Positions 12,577-22,817 of a stretch of DNA of 64,000 nt are shown here, piece by piece. The number at the start of each line of letters is the position of its first letter. Positions within the stretch are counted from its first letter, which is position 1. This DNA comes from Rhodococcus sp. KBS0724 (GTDB lineage Bacteria; Actinomycetota; Actinomycetes; Mycobacteriales; Mycobacteriaceae): assembly GCF_005938745.2 (NCBI RefSeq), contig NZ_VCBX02000001.1:2700001-2764000 (forward strand). The letters are read 5' to 3'. The notes below the pieces were generated by a model. The model saw nothing but the letters and a program-made list of their open reading frames with translations, made no database searches and was not told where the DNA came from. A program made the translations under genes and the position numbers.

Positions 12577-13127
12577 CGCAGCAGCCCTTTGATGTCGATC
12601 AGGGGAGTGGACGCCAGAGCGGCGCGCTCGGCGGCAGCGCGCGCTTCTTCGCGGTTGACGCCCAGTGGCATGTCCTGAATCTTTTTGTGCAGTTCGATAA
12701 TTGCGTTGAGCAGCATCTCCGGACGTGGCGGGCATCCAGGCAAGTAGATGTCGACCGGCACGATGTGATCGACGCCCTGGACTATCGCGTAGTTGTTGAA
12801 CATTCCGCCCGACGACGCGCAGACACCCATGGAGAGCACCCATTTGGGTTCAGCCATCTGGTCGTACACCTGCCGCAGCACCGGCGCCATCTTCTGACTG
12901 ACCCGGCCGGCGACAATCATCAGGTCTGCCTGCCGCGGCGACGCGCGGAACGCCTCCATACCGAAGCGCGCCAAGTCGAATCGCCCGGATGTGGTCGACA
13001 TCATCTCGATGGCACAACAGGCAAGTCCGAACGTTGCCGGCCACAGCGACCCTTTGCGAAAGTACCCGGCCAGGCCCTCGACAGTTGTCAGGAGAAAACC
13101 GCTTGGAAGCTTTTCTTCAAGACCCAT
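12573..13127 (-). CDS. nuoB: NADH-quinone oxidoreductase subunit B (cluster N2)
   Basis: Holds the terminal [4Fe-4S] cluster N2 that reduces quinone, 184 residues. The ligands are visible: tandem cysteines in [10 protein letters not shown], a cysteine in [10 protein letters not shown] and a cysteine in [10 protein letters not shown]. It starts at ATG 13127, with a 48-bp gap to nuoA, the widest in the operon. Confidence 0.97.
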   Translation of the reverse strand: MGLEEKLPSGFLLTTVEGLAGYFRKGSLWPATFGLACCAIEMMSTTSGRFDLARFGMEAFRASPRQADLMIVAGRVSQKMAPVLRQVYDQMAEPKWVLSMGVCASSGGMFNNYAIVQGVDHIVPVDIYLPGCPPRPEMLLNAIIELHKKIQDMPLGVNREEARAAAERAALASTPLIDIKGLLR

Positions 13128-13175
13128 ATTCGACTCGATTCGGTCGTAAGCGTTTTCGTCGTGTGAGAAATCAGG

Positions 13176-13535
13176 TCAATCCCAACTCAATCCGCCTCGT
13201 CTCCACTCGTATGCGTACGCAACCGAGACATTGACGATGAACAAACCCATGGCTGCCAATCCGAACAAACCGAGCGAATCGAAATGGACTGCCCAGGGAT
13301 AGAGGAAGACGATTTCGATATCGAAGATGATGAACAGCATGGCTGTCAGATAGAACTTGACGGGAAACCGTCCACCACCGGCGGCGCGGGGTGCCGGTTC
13401 GATGCCACACTCGTAGGCTTCGAGTTTCGCGCGGTTGTATCGGCGGGGCCCGACGACAGAGGCAAGGACGACGGACACCACGGCAAAGGCCATCGCGATG
13501 GCACCCAGAACGAGAATTGGCACATACGCGTTCAT
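13176..13535 (-). CDS. nuoA: NADH-quinone oxidoreductase subunit A
   Basis: First gene of the nuo operon, 119 residues with three predicted helices. The EAYECGIEPAP loop and the FLYPWAV segment are NuoA/ND3 signatures. The start ATG at 13535 has GGAGAGGGG about ten bases upstream. Transcription of all nuo genes probably begins in the 232-bp gap before it. Confidence 0.96.
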   Translation of the reverse strand: MNAYVPILVLGAIAMAFAVVSVVLASVVGPRRYNRAKLEAYECGIEPAPRAAGGGRFPVKFYLTAMLFIIFDIEIVFLYPWAVHFDSLGLFGLAAMGLFIVNVSVAYAYEWRRGGLSWD

Positions 13536-13641
13536 GTCCGCACCGAACCCCTCTCCGTTTAGCGTGACGCCGGTGAATGGCGCTGCCCCAGAAGACTCTG
13601 CTGTTCCTGCCAGATCGATACTGCCAGCATCTCGCCGATCG

Positions 13642-13657
13642 TGTGACCTGTGACACT
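13642..13657 (-). promoter_or_regulatory. CRP/GlxR-like site upstream of nuoA
   Basis: On the minus strand the 16-mer is AGTGTCACAGGTCACA. It matches the CRP-type consensus TGTGA-N6-TCACA at 8 of 10 defined bases and has the GTG-N8-CAC core. It lies about 107 bases upstream of the nuoA start. The rest of the 13536-13767 gap shows no gene. The role is inferred from the motif only. Confidence 0.4.
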
Positions 13658-13767
13658 TACCCTAGGTGGTGCCCCCGACATTGGGGCTGATTTTCGAACT
13701 GCGGAGTTTTGCTCCCGAGATGCCGAAGTGCTCGCCGCCGCAACGGAAACTGTGTGCCCGTAACCGA

Positions 13768-14190
13768 TCAGAGGTTCAGGCGAACGCGGAGCAAACGAAT
13801 GACAGCCGACGCCAGTTCGATCGGGTCCAGCGGTTGGGAAACGGCAGCTTCTGCCCGTGACCACGACGCGAGCCACGCGTCATCGGGTCGACCGGTCAGA
13901 ATCACGATCGGCGGGCAGTCGGCGATCTCGTCTTTGAGCTGCTTCGCGACGCCCATGCCCCCGGCGGGGCTGGCCTCGCCGTCGAGAATGGCGAGGTCGA
14001 TGCCACCGCGGTCGAGTCGATCGATCACCACCGGTGCGGTGGCCACCTCGACGTAATCGATCGACGGGAGATCAGGATGCGGGCGCTCGCCGAGAGCGAG
14101 GCGGACCTGTTCGCGCGTGTGGGCGTCGTCGCTGAAGACGAGTACACGCACGGTCGGTGGGGTGCGAGGAGGAGCTGCCGCGTCGGACAC
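13768..14190 (-). CDS. Receiver-domain-only response regulator, degenerate
   Basis: 140 residues, a single CheY-like receiver with no output domain. The acidic pair (SDD near residue 21), the phosphoacceptor aspartate (AILDGE near residue 69) and the threonine of LTGR are present. The otherwise invariant lysine before proline is glutamine (VSQPLDP). A similar receiver (Rv3143 in M. tuberculosis) lies next to the nuo operon, so the linkage is conserved. The GTG start at 14190 has TAACGT seven bases upstream, which suggests a leaderless transcript. No histidine kinase lies nearby. Its output is unknown; a regulatory or protein-binding role is inferred. Confidence 0.75.
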   Translation of the reverse strand: MSDAAAPPRTPPTVRVLVFSDDAHTREQVRLALGERPHPDLPSIDYVEVATAPVVIDRLDRGGIDLAILDGEASPAGGMGVAKQLKDEIADCPPIVILTGRPDDAWLASWSRAEAAVSQPLDPIELASAVIRLLRVRLNL

Positions 14191-14197
14191 GAGGCCG

Positions 14198-14203
14198 ACG
14201 TTA
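14198..14203 (-). promoter_or_regulatory. -10 element of the receiver gene (leaderless type)
   Basis: TAACGT on the minus strand lies seven bases before the GTG start codon at 14190. That places the transcription start at or next to the start codon. Confidence 0.5.
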
Positions 14204-14293
14204 CCCCGCGACTATCCACCGCGGCGGTGAATCCTGAACTTCACCAAGGACTTTCCGTCCAACGCGATGATCGCCGGGCGCCCGTGAAAAGCC

Positions 14294-14332
14294 GCAACCC
14301 TCGCGTCCGGGCTGGCCGGAGGCGAGGGTTGC
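14294..14332 (-). terminator. Hairpin terminator after the SRPBCC gene
   Basis: GCAACCCTCGC (14294-14304) and GCGAGGGTTGC (14322-14332) form a perfect 11-bp stem. The loop can pair further. On the minus strand a short T-rich stretch (GGCTTTTC) follows. It lies directly after the stop codon of the gene at 14352-14786. Confidence 0.75.
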
Positions 14333-14351
14333 GTGCGAATGCTACTGGCGC

Positions 14352-14786
14352 TCAGAAATTTTCGACGAACTTCGTCAATCCCTTGCTCGCGGTCTCGAGT
14401 GCAGTCTTCTGAGCCTTCTTCACCAGGAATCCCGGCAGCGGGATCTTGGGGTCGATGGTCAGTTCGAAACTGATCTTGGTTCCGCCATCGGTCGGGGTCA
14501 GGGTGTACGAGCCGTCCTGCTGGTTTTGCTGCCCGCTCTCGACGAGCGTCCAGCTCACCTTCTCGTCGCCGTCGAAGGTGTAGTCCACAACCTGCTCGTC
14601 GTTGATACCGAGAATCGACACGGCCATCCGGACGCGATGCGGCCGACCGTCGTCATGCGTGGTTTCGATCGTGATCTTCTTGTGCGCCGACGACCATTCG
14701 GGCAACCGGTCCACCGCCGCTACCGCTGCCATGACCGTGGCCGGATCGGCCTTGATCTCGAATTCCTTGACGCCCGAAACGGCCAT
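14352..14786 (-). CDS. SRPBCC-family (polyketide cyclase/START-like) protein
   Basis: 144 residues in the Bet v1/START-like fold used by the polyketide cyclase/dehydrase family. Visible features are an N-terminal strand (VKEFEIKADPATVMAAVAAVDRLPEW), a central beta sheet with paired WTLVESG and YTLTPT strands, and a long C-terminal helix ending in LTKFVENF. These proteins bind hydrophobic ligands, and this subgroup is common in mycolic-acid actinobacteria. No catalytic residues can be named. Strong GGAGGAG site before ATG 14786. Monocistronic by the hairpin behind it. Confidence 0.8.
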   Translation of the reverse strand: MAVSGVKEFEIKADPATVMAAVAAVDRLPEWSSAHKKITIETTHDDGRPHRVRMAVSILGINDEQVVDYTFDGDEKVSWTLVESGQQNQQDGSYTLTPTDGGTKISFELTIDPKIPLPGFLVKKAQKTALETASKGLTKFVENF

Positions 14787-14847
14787 ACGACTTACTCCTC
14801 CATGCCTGACGGCAACAATCTTGTGGACTTGCTCGGACGCAATTAGA

Positions 14848-15306
14848 TCAGTCCATGCCGTTCTTACGCATCTGATCCCGCAAAGCGCCTTGCACAGCTT
14901 GCGACACCCATGAATTCAAGGAGACGCCGTTCTGATTTGCAGCTTCTTCGGCGCGGGCCTTGATCTGCTCCATCATGCGCAGGGTGACCCGGCTGATATC
15001 GCCGCTGACGTCGTCGAACGAGTAGGTGGATTCCTTGACGCCCTCCTCGGTGGTCGAATCCTTCGATACCTTCTGGACGTCGACCAGAATGTTGTTGCCG
15101 TCGAGATGGACCTTGACGTCGCGGTCCGCGATCTCGGCGCCGATTTCCTTGGCGAGCTCGGTTGCCGCGGCCAGCAGAACGAGGCGTATCGACGGTTCCA
15201 TGGCCGCCGCGAGTGACGCCGCGATGCGACGGGTGTGGTCGTCGCCGAGTTCGGCTGCAGTGACGAGGTCATCGTGCAGCTTTGCGGTGTACTCCGAAAT
15301 ATCCAT
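14848..15306 (-). CDS. Orphan HicB-type ribbon-helix-helix DNA-binding protein
   Basis: 152 residues. The N-terminal 95 residues resemble the degenerate HicB body. The C-terminal 45 (DISRVTLRMMEQIKARAEEA onward) form a ribbon-helix-helix: a beta strand with RVTLRM, then two helices. Such proteins usually act as antitoxins and autorepressors, but no HicA-like toxin is encoded beside it; the next gene is an SRPBCC protein. Two TGACGTCA palindromes lie directly upstream and are likely operators. It is transcribed away from thyX. The antitoxin name would be misleading without a partner. Confidence 0.7.
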   Translation of the reverse strand: MDISEYTAKLHDDLVTAAELGDDHTRRIAASLAAAMEPSIRLVLLAAATELAKEIGAEIADRDVKVHLDGNNILVDVQKVSKDSTTEEGVKESTYSFDDVSGDISRVTLRMMEQIKARAEEAANQNGVSLNSWVSQAVQGALRDQMRKNGMD

Positions 15307-15359
15307 GACACCACAGTGACGTCAAATCTGACGTCAGTCAAGGTGTCATCTGGTGTCAG
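15306..15359. promoter_or_regulatory. Twin TGACGTCA palindromes with flanking TGACACC/GGTGTCA repeats
   Basis: TGACGTCA occurs at 15317-15324 and again at 15329-15336, centre-to-centre 12 bases. TGACACC at 15306-15312 and GGTGTCA at 15342-15348 and 15353-15359 frame them symmetrically. The array lies between the start of the HicB-like gene and thyX. Spacing and symmetry fit cooperative binding by a dimeric ribbon-helix-helix protein, probably the adjacent gene product; this is inference. Confidence 0.6.
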
Positions 15360-15448
15360 AGCTGCCCAGGTGGTTTCTGCCTATAGAGTTGCCGCGCAGC
15401 AAGGCCGGAAGCGTCCGGTTGGCCTGATCAGGTTTTCGAGGAGTAGTA

Positions 15449-16198
15449 GTGCCGCACACGGTGTCACTGAAAGTGCAGATGGTGGCTAAGTCCGAGTTCT
15501 TCCCGCCCGACGACATCGACTGGGAAACCGATGCCGACGGCGGTGAGGCACTTGCGGAATTCGCCGGACGCGCCTGCTACCAGAGTTGGTCCAAGCCCAA
15601 CCCGCGCACAGCCACTAATGCCGGATACATTCGCCATCTCCTCGAAGTCGGGCACTCGTCCGTCCTTGAACATGCGACCGTCAGCTTCTACATCACCGGG
15701 ATCTCGCGCTCCTGCACCCACGAATTGATCCGTCACCGCCACTTCTCCTACTCACAACTCTCTCAGCGGTTCGTCCGGGAGAACGATGCCAACGTCGTCG
15801 TCCCACCGGCCGTCGAAGGTGACCCGGAACTCGAAGCGTTGTTCCTGGCTGCGACCGAGGAAAGTCGACGGGCATACGGCGAACTGCTCGCAGCGCTGGA
15901 AGGAAAACTGCAATCCGTCCCCGGCGCGCCGGTGCGCGGGAAGCAAGCGCGTCAGGCCGCCCGCTCGGTCCTGCCCAACGCCACGGAAACTCGACTCGTC
16001 GTCAGCGGAAACTACCGCGCCTGGCGACACTTCGTGGATATGCGTGCGACCGAACATGCGGACGTCGAGATCAGGCGCGTCGCGATCGAGTGCTTACGGC
16101 AACTTCAAACCGCCGCACCAAATGTGTTCGGAGACTACGAGATTGTGCGCAGAAGTGACGGATCGGAAGTTGCCGTCAGCTCGTTCGCTGCCGAGTGA
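15449..16198 (+). CDS. thyX: FAD-dependent thymidylate synthase
   Basis: Methylates dUMP to dTMP using methylene-tetrahydrofolate, FAD and NADPH. 249 residues. The diagnostic ThyX motif [13 protein letters not shown] is at residues 95-107, followed by the C-terminal RNYR-like block [14 protein letters not shown]. The start is GTG at 15449 with GAGGAG seven bases upstream. It heads the thyX-dapA-RNase J stretch, an arrangement also found in mycobacteria. Whether the genome also has thyA cannot be seen here. Confidence 0.97.
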   Translation: MPHTVSLKVQMVAKSEFFPPDDIDWETDADGGEALAEFAGRACYQSWSKPNPRTATNAGYIRHLLEVGHSSVLEHATVSFYITGISRSCTHELIRHRHFSYSQLSQRFVRENDANVVVPPAVEGDPELEALFLAATEESRRAYGELLAALEGKLQSVPGAPVRGKQARQAARSVLPNATETRLVVSGNYRAWRHFVDMRATEHADVEIRRVAIECLRQLQTAAPNVFGDYEIVRRSDGSEVAVSSFAAE

Positions 16199-16249
16199 AG
16201 TAACGTTCGCGACTCGACGGAAGACTCGTGTGCAGAAGTAAGCGACTGA

Positions 16250-17173
<924 letters not shown>

Positions 17174-19180
17174 ATGACCCGTCCCCCCCGACGTCGTAGC
17201 GCCAGTCGCCAAGCCGGACCGCCCACGGTTCCGGCACCCGAATCAGCTACGCCGGCGACCCCGCCGGCAGCCCCGGCTCCGGTAGCAGCTGAGCCTGCCG
17301 CCGCGGCGTCGGCCCCGAAGAAGGCTGCAACGCAAAAAGCTGCAACACAAAAAGCCGCACCCCAGAAATCGGCGACACAAAACGCTGCACCGCAAAAGCA
17401 AGCTCGTAAGAGCGCAGCAGGCAACCGCCCGTCGGCCGGCAAGTCCGGTAACACGCGGTCCGCGAACAAGCGTCCCGAGAACCGTCCGCAGCTGGACCCG
17501 ACCGCGCGTCTGGGCATGCCGCCCAAGGCGCCGGCCAGCGGACTTCGTGTTGTTGCACTGGGCGGTATCGGCGAAATCGGCCGAAACATGACCGTCTTCG
17601 AGCACAAGGGCAAGTTGCTGATCGTCGACTGCGGCGTTCTCTTCCCCGAGGACCAGCAGCCCGGCGTCGACCTCATCCTCCCGGACTTCCGCTACATCGA
17701 AGACCGTATGGACGACGTCGAAGCCGTCATCCTCACGCACGGTCACGAAGACCACATCGGCGCACTGCCGTTCCTGTTGCGTCTGCGCGCAGACATTCCC
17801 GTCATCGGTGCCAAGTTCACACTCGCGCTTGTGGCAGCGAAGTGCCGTGAGCATCGCCTGCGCCCCAACCTCGTCGAGGTTGTGGAAGGCGACTCCACCA
17901 CGCACGGTCCGTTCGACTGCGAGTACTTCGCCGTCAACCACTCCATCCCCGACGCGCTGGCCATTGCCATCCGCACCGACGCCGGCGTTGTACTGCACAC
18001 CGGTGACATCAAGCTCGATCAGCTTCCGCTCGACGGGCGTCTGACCGACCTCGCCGGATTCTCCCGGCTCGGTGACGAGGGCGTCGACTTGTTCCTCGTC
18101 GACTCCACCAATGCCGAGGTGCCGGGATTCGTCACTCCCGAACGCGAAATCGGCGGCGTGCTCGACAACGTCATCGGCAAGGCCAAGCAGCGCGTCATCG
18201 TGGCGTCGTTCGCCAGCCACGTGCACCGCATCCAGCAGGTTGTCGACGTAGCGGCACGGTACAACCGTCGCATTGTGTTCGTCGGCCGGTCCATGGTGCG
18301 GAACATGCAGATCGCCCAGGATCTCGGCTACCTGCGGGTGCCAGACGGTCTTGTCGTCGACATCGACACCGCAGCCACACTTCCCGACGATCGACTGGTT
18401 CTCATCTCCACGGGTTCGCAGGGCGAGCCGCTCGCAGCGCTCTCGCGGATGGCTCGCGGTGAGCATCGCCAGATCAACATTCGTGCAAACGACCTCGTCG
18501 TTCTCGCGTCTTCGCTGATCCCGGGCAACGAGAACTCCGTTTTTGCCGTGGTCAACGGCTTGGCCAAGCGTGGCGCCACCGTCGTCACTCAGCAAAGCGC
18601 CAAGGTCCACGTGTCGGGTCACGCGTCGGCCGGTGAGCTGCTGTATCTGTACAACGCGGTTCGCCCCACCAATGCCATGCCTGTGCACGGTGAATGGCGC
18701 CACCTGCGTGCCAACGCCGCACTGGCGAAGGCAACGGGTGTTCCGGAGGAGCGCATCGTGCTGGCCGAGGACGGCGTTGTCGTCGACATGGTCGACGGTC
18801 TCGCCGAGATCGTCGGACGAGTTCCGGTCGGACACGTCTACGTCGACGGTCTTTCCGTCGGCGATGTCGGCGAGCCGACGCTCTCGGATCGTCTGGTGCT
18901 CGGTGAGGGCGGCTTCATTGCCATCACCATCGTCATCAACGAGTCGACAGGCCGTGCGGTCAGCACTCCCGAGGTGTCCGGACGCGGATTCTCCGACGAC
19001 CCGACCGCGCTCAAGGACGCTGCACAACTCGTGGAAGCGGATCTCCTGCGCCTCGCGGGCGAAGGAATCACCGACACACATCGCATCGCCCAGTCGGTGC
19101 GTCGCGTGGTCGGCCGTTGGGTTGCGGACAAGTACCGTCGTCGCCCGATGATCATTCCGACGGTTATCGCGGTTTCCTGA
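17174..19180 (+). CDS. rnj: Ribonuclease J
   Basis: Endo- and 5'-3' exoribonuclease for mRNA turnover and rRNA maturation. 668 residues, about 110 longer than the catalytic core. The metallo-beta-lactamase zinc motif HGHEDHIG is near residues 189-196; the beta-CASP part and the C-terminal domain follow. The N-terminal 110 residues are low-complexity, rich in Ala, Lys, Gln and Pro, and hold five KAATQ-like pentapeptides. A basic disordered extension like this may bind RNA or membrane partners; that is inference. ATG at 17174 abuts the dapA stop with no spacer. Confidence 0.95.
   Translation: MTRPPRRRSASRQAGPPTVPAPESATPATPPAAPAPVAAEPAAAASAPKKAATQKAATQKAAPQKSATQNAAPQKQARKSAAGNRPSAGKSGNTRSANKRPENRPQLDPTARLGMPPKAPASGLRVVALGGIGEIGRNMTVFEHKGKLLIVDCGVLFPEDQQPGVDLILPDFRYIEDRMDDVEAVILTHGHEDHIGALPFLLRLRADIPVIGAKFTLALVAAKCREHRLRPNLVEVVEGDSTTHGPFDCEYFAVNHSIPDALAIAIRTDAGVVLHTGDIKLDQLPLDGRLTDLAGFSRLGDEGVDLFLVDSTNAEVPGFVTPEREIGGVLDNVIGKAKQRVIVASFASHVHRIQQVVDVAARYNRRIVFVGRSMVRNMQIAQDLGYLRVPDGLVVDIDTAATLPDDRLVLISTGSQGEPLAALSRMARGEHRQINIRANDLVVLASSLIPGNENSVFAVVNGLAKRGATVVTQQSAKVHVSGHASAGELLYLYNAVRPTNAMPVHGEWRHLRANAALAKATGVPEERIVLAEDGVVVDMVDGLAEIVGRVPVGHVYVDGLSVGDVGEPTLSDRLVLGEGGFIAITIVINESTGRAVSTPEVSGRGFSDDPTALKDAAQLVEADLLRLAGEGITDTHRIAQSVRRVVGRWVADKYRRRPMIIPTVIAVS
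17321..17395 (+). repeat. 15-bp tandem repeat (five units) in the RNase J N-terminus
   Basis: Five 15-base units encode KAATQ, KAATQ, KAAPQ, KSATQ and NAAPQ. Units differ by a few bases and stay in frame. Confidence 0.85.
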
Positions 19181-19213
19181 GCGACTTTTCGCGGTCCGCG
19201 GGACGCAGTCGCG

Positions 19214-19219
19214 TACGTT
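19214..19219 (+). promoter_or_regulatory. -10 element of the TIGR03085 gene (leaderless type)
   Basis: TACGTT ends seven bases before GTG 19227. The spacing supports that GTG over the in-frame TTG at 19218. Confidence 0.45.
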
Positions 19220-19226
19220 GGCGAAG

Positions 19227-19850
19227 GTGACCTTCGCACATGACGAACGACTCGCCCTGGTGGACAGCATGGTCGAATACGGCCCGGACGCTCCCACGCT
19301 GTGCGGGGAGTGGACGAACCGTGACCTCGCAGCACATCTGATCGTCCGGGAGCGGCGTCTCGACGCCGCTCCCGGAATCATGATCAGTGCCTTGGCCGGG
19401 CACACGGAGAGCGTCCGAAAAGCAGCCGCATCGCGCCCGTGGGAAGACTTACTGCACGACGTCCGCAGCGGGCCGCCACAGTGGTCGCCGATGTACTGGC
19501 TCGATTCTCAGGTCAACACCACCGAAATGTTCGTCCATCACGAGGATGTGCGTCGGGCGCATCAGCATTGGGTGGCCAGGCCGCTGCCACAAGCTCGTCA
19601 AACCGAGTTGTGGAAGTACGCACGCCAAGTGGCCAAGCTGGGGTACCGGAAGGCCGCCGTCGAAGTGATCTTCGAGTTGCCGTCGGGTGAAAGTGCCGTT
19701 GTGCACAAAGCGGATACGCGGACGGTAGTTCTGCAGGGGGAGCCGGCCGAGTTGTTGCTGCACGCTTTCGGACGCAGCGAAGTGTTGATCGAAGCCAAGG
19801 GCGAACTGGCCGACGTCCAATCCGTCATGGGCTTGGATCGCGGTTTCTGA
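19227..19850 (+). CDS. TIGR03085-family DinB-like protein
   Basis: 207 residues of the mycothiol-dependent maleylpyruvate-isomerase-like/DinB fold, subgroup TIGR03085. Visible features are an N-terminal four-helix bundle with the conserved LCGEWTNRDLAAHLIVRERR stretch and a histidine pair in FVHHEDVRR, which matches the metal-binding positions of the fold. The function is not known; relatives use mycothiol or divalent metal. The start is GTG 19227; TTG 19218 is possible. It stands alone between RNase J and ftsK. Confidence 0.75.
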   Translation: MTFAHDERLALVDSMVEYGPDAPTLCGEWTNRDLAAHLIVRERRLDAAPGIMISALAGHTESVRKAAASRPWEDLLHDVRSGPPQWSPMYWLDSQVNTTEMFVHHEDVRRAHQHWVARPLPQARQTELWKYARQVAKLGYRKAAVEVIFELPSGESAVVHKADTRTVVLQGEPAELLLHAFGRSEVLIEAKGELADVQSVMGLDRGF

Positions 19851-19952
19851 TTCGGCGCGCGGGCCCGTCCGGGAGGCGTAGTGAACATCACGATTCGCAC
19901 GTATGAACGGTGTTGCTGGTGTTGCGGATGGTCCGGATGGGGTTGCACCGAC

Positions 19953-19958
19953 TAGCCT
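19953..19958 (+). promoter_or_regulatory. -10 element of ftsK (leaderless type)
   Basis: TAGCCT ends seven bases before the ATG at 19966. No ribosome binding site is seen, so a leaderless message is likely. Confidence 0.5.
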
Positions 19959-19965
19959 GAACGTC

Positions 19966-22770
19966 ATGGCAGGTAAGTCGAGCGCCCGAGGATCCGGTAC
20001 AGGTTCGAGTACAAGCACGTCCGCGTCCAGGGCATCGACCAGGTCGTCAGCGTCAACTCCCGCGGCAAAGTCGCGAACACGAACAGTCTCCACCCCCCGC
20101 AATGTCACGACGGCGTCGCACGCCGGTGGCCGCGCGGGAGCGGGTAAGGGAGCCAAATCCACCCCGCGGAAAGCACCGGCGAAGAAGGCAGCACCCCGGA
20201 AGGCGTCCGGTGCGTCTTCGGCCGCGCGTCGTCCGGTCGCAAAATCGAAGCAGAGTGCAAGCCCGCTCGATGTAGTCGGCAAAGGCATCGCGGCCGGGTG
20301 GTCGCTGGCCGCGCGCGGCGTCGGCGCAACCACTCGCACGGTGAGCAAAGTCGGCGATATCGAGGCCGGACACCGACGTGACGGAATTGCCCTCGGGCTC
20401 ATTGCTTTCAGTGTTGTCGTCGCGGGCAGTGTGTGGTTCGCGGCAGGTGGTCCGATCGGCGGCGGAATCGAGACGGCGGTTCGCGCGGTGTTCGGCGCTG
20501 TGTCTGCCGTACTGCCTATCTTGTGTGTCGGTATCGCAATCCTGCTGATGCGCACGGAACCACGTCCCGAGATCCGAACCCGTCTCATCATGGGTTCGCT
20601 GTTGGTGGGGCTACCCGCGCTGGGCTTGTGGCACATCGGTTCCGGTGCGCAGACAACTGCGGACACCCGTGAAATCGGAGCCGGATTCGTCGGCTCTGTA
20701 GTCGGCGGACCATTGACTAACGGTCTGACGGCGTGGCTGTCGGTTCCGTTGCTCGTGATCGCCGTCGGCTTCGGAATCTTGTTATTGACCGGAACCACCC
20801 TGCGCCAGGTCCCTGGCAAGTTTCAGTCGTTCTTCGGATCCCCGTCCGGCGACGACGACGAATTCGAGGACTACGGTAGCGAATTCGACGACGACAGCTA
20901 CGGTCGCGACTACGGCGGAAGCTCGTACGAATCATCGGAGTTCGACGCCGACGGTTATCCCGTGGACACGTACGCGGAGCCTCCGCTGCAGCCGTCCAAG
21001 CGGTCCAGCCGCCGCGCGCCGATCGACAATTACCCGACGGACGAATTCCAGTCCGGCGACAAGAAGACCGAGATCCTCGACCTGTGGTCAGCGGATCCCG
21101 AGGAGGCTTCCCCGGTAGCAGACGACACCGCCGCGGCCGCGGAAGTACCGGTCGTCGAAAAGCCGGTCGCCCGGACCAGACCTGCCGCGCGATCGGTTCC
21201 GGTGGCGAAGCCGGTACCCAAGCCCGAACCGGAACCCGAAGAGGCCGAAAGCTTTGTCACGGATCGTGTGACGGACGGCGATTACAACCTGCCACCCACG
21301 TCGCTGCTGATCGACGGCGATCCGCCGAAACTGCGCAGTTCCGCGAACGACGCGATGATCGAGGCGATCAGCGAGGTTCTCGAACAGTTCAAGATCGATG
21401 CTGCGGTCACCGGATTCACACGCGGCCCGACAGTGACGCGATACGAAGTGGAACTCGGCCCCGGCGTCAAGGTCGAGAAGATCACCGCACTCGCGCGAAA
21501 CATCGCGTACGCGGTGGCCACCGACAACGTGCGTCTTCTCGCCCCGATTCCGGGCAAGTCGGCTGTGGGCATCGAGGTGCCCAACTCGGACCGCGAACTG
21601 GTCCGCTTGGCTGATGTGCTGACGGCGCCGAGTATGCGGCGCGAACACCACCCGCTCGTGATCGGACTCGGCAAGGACATCGAGGGCGACTTCGTCCATG
21701 CGAACCTCGCGAAGATGCCGCACTTGCTGGTCGCCGGTTCCACTGGATCGGGTAAGTCGAGCTTCGTGAACTCGATGCTGGTGTCGCTGCTGACCCGTGC
21801 GACTCCCGACGAAGTGCGCATGATCCTGATCGACCCCAAGATGGTCGAGCTGACGCCGTACGAGGGCATACCGCACTTGATCACGCCCATCATCACCCAG
21901 CCGAAGAAGGCGGCGGCCGCGCTTGCCTGGCTGGTCGAGGAGATGGAGCAGCGATACCAGGATATGCAGGTCAACCGGGTTCGCCACATCGACGATTTCA
22001 ACTCGAAGGTGAAATCCGGCGAGATCACCGCCCCGCTGGGCAGTGAACGGATCTATCGACCTTATCCGTACATCCTGGCGATCGTCGACGAGCTGGCAGA
22101 CCTCATGATGACCGCTCCGCGCGACGTCGAAGAGGCCATCGTGCGCATTACGCAGAAGGCGCGTGCCGCGGGAATTCACTTGGTGCTCGCGACGCAGCGT
22201 CCGTCCGTCGACGTTGTCACCGGGCTTATCAAGACGAACGTGCCGTCCCGATTGGCGTTCGCGACGTCGTCCCTGACCGACTCGCGAGTCATCCTCGATC
22301 AGCCGGGAGCCGAGAAGCTCATCGGTATGGGTGACGGACTGTTCCTTCCCATGGGTGCCGGTAAGCCGACGCGTATGCAGGGCGCATTCATCACGGACGA
22401 AGAAATCACTGCGGTCGTGGATTTTGCCAAGAACCAGGCAGAACCCGAATACACCGAAGGGGTCACCGCCGCGAAGGCCGGCGAGAAGAAGGACGTCGAC
22501 CCCGACATCGGGGACGACATGGACGTGCTGCTGCAAGCTGTCGAATTGGTGGTGACAAGCCAATTCGGTTCCACATCGATGCTGCAACGCAAACTGCGCG
22601 TCGGGTTCGCGAAGGCCGGGCGACTCATCGACCTCATGGAGAACCGTGGAATCGTGGGGCCGAGTGAAGGGTCCAAGGCTCGCGAGGTGCTCGTGAAGCC
22701 CGACGAGTTGGACGGATTGCTGTGGTCTATTCGCGGCGGCGATCCGGAGGACAGTTCATCCGACGACTAG
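19966..22770 (+). CDS. ftsK: DNA translocase FtsK/SpoIIIE
   Basis: Septal ATP-driven DNA pump that clears chromosome termini during division. 934 residues. The order is: a Ser/Thr/Lys-rich basic N-terminus (1-110), four or five membrane helices (about 130-280), an acidic Pro/Glu linker (about 290-440), and a RecA-like motor with Walker [10 protein letters not shown] near residue 591 and Walker [14 protein letters not shown]-terminal winged-helix gamma domain (from about residue 850) reads KOPS-type sites. ATG 19966 is preferred to the upstream ATG 19903 because of the -10 element and because residues added by the latter are not family-like. Confidence 0.95.
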   Translation: MAGKSSARGSGTGSSTSTSASRASTRSSASTPAAKSRTRTVSTPRNVTTASHAGGRAGAGKGAKSTPRKAPAKKAAPRKASGASSAARRPVAKSKQSASPLDVVGKGIAAGWSLAARGVGATTRTVSKVGDIEAGHRRDGIALGLIAFSVVVAGSVWFAAGGPIGGGIETAVRAVFGAVSAVLPILCVGIAILLMRTEPRPEIRTRLIMGSLLVGLPALGLWHIGSGAQTTADTREIGAGFVGSVVGGPLTNGLTAWLSVPLLVIAVGFGILLLTGTTLRQVPGKFQSFFGSPSGDDDEFEDYGSEFDDDSYGRDYGGSSYESSEFDADGYPVDTYAEPPLQPSKRSSRRAPIDNYPTDEFQSGDKKTEILDLWSADPEEASPVADDTAAAAEVPVVEKPVARTRPAARSVPVAKPVPKPEPEPEEAESFVTDRVTDGDYNLPPTSLLIDGDPPKLRSSANDAMIEAISEVLEQFKIDAAVTGFTRGPTVTRYEVELGPGVKVEKITALARNIAYAVATDNVRLLAPIPGKSAVGIEVPNSDRELVRLADVLTAPSMRREHHPLVIGLGKDIEGDFVHANLAKMPHLLVAGSTGSGKSSFVNSMLVSLLTRATPDEVRMILIDPKMVELTPYEGIPHLITPIITQPKKAAAALAWLVEEMEQRYQDMQVNRVRHIDDFNSKVKSGEITAPLGSERIYRPYPYILAIVDELADLMMTAPRDVEEAIVRITQKARAAGIHLVLATQRPSVDVVTGLIKTNVPSRLAFATSSLTDSRVILDQPGAEKLIGMGDGLFLPMGAGKPTRMQGAFITDEEITAVVDFAKNQAEPEYTEGVTAAKAGEKKDVDPDIGDDMDVLLQAVELVVTSQFGSTSMLQRKLRVGFAKAGRLIDLMENRGIVGPSEGSKAREVLVKPDELDGLLWSIRGGDPEDSSSDD

Positions 22771-22817
22771 TGACGGGGGTCGGCGGGTAACCGTCGGCAG
22801 ACGACCGGAGGTTGCTC

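Noticed and set aside
17243..19405. 720-codon open frame antisense to RNase J
   Set aside because: Same reason; the sense strand carries an intact metallo-beta-lactamase RNase J and the antisense product is low-complexity.
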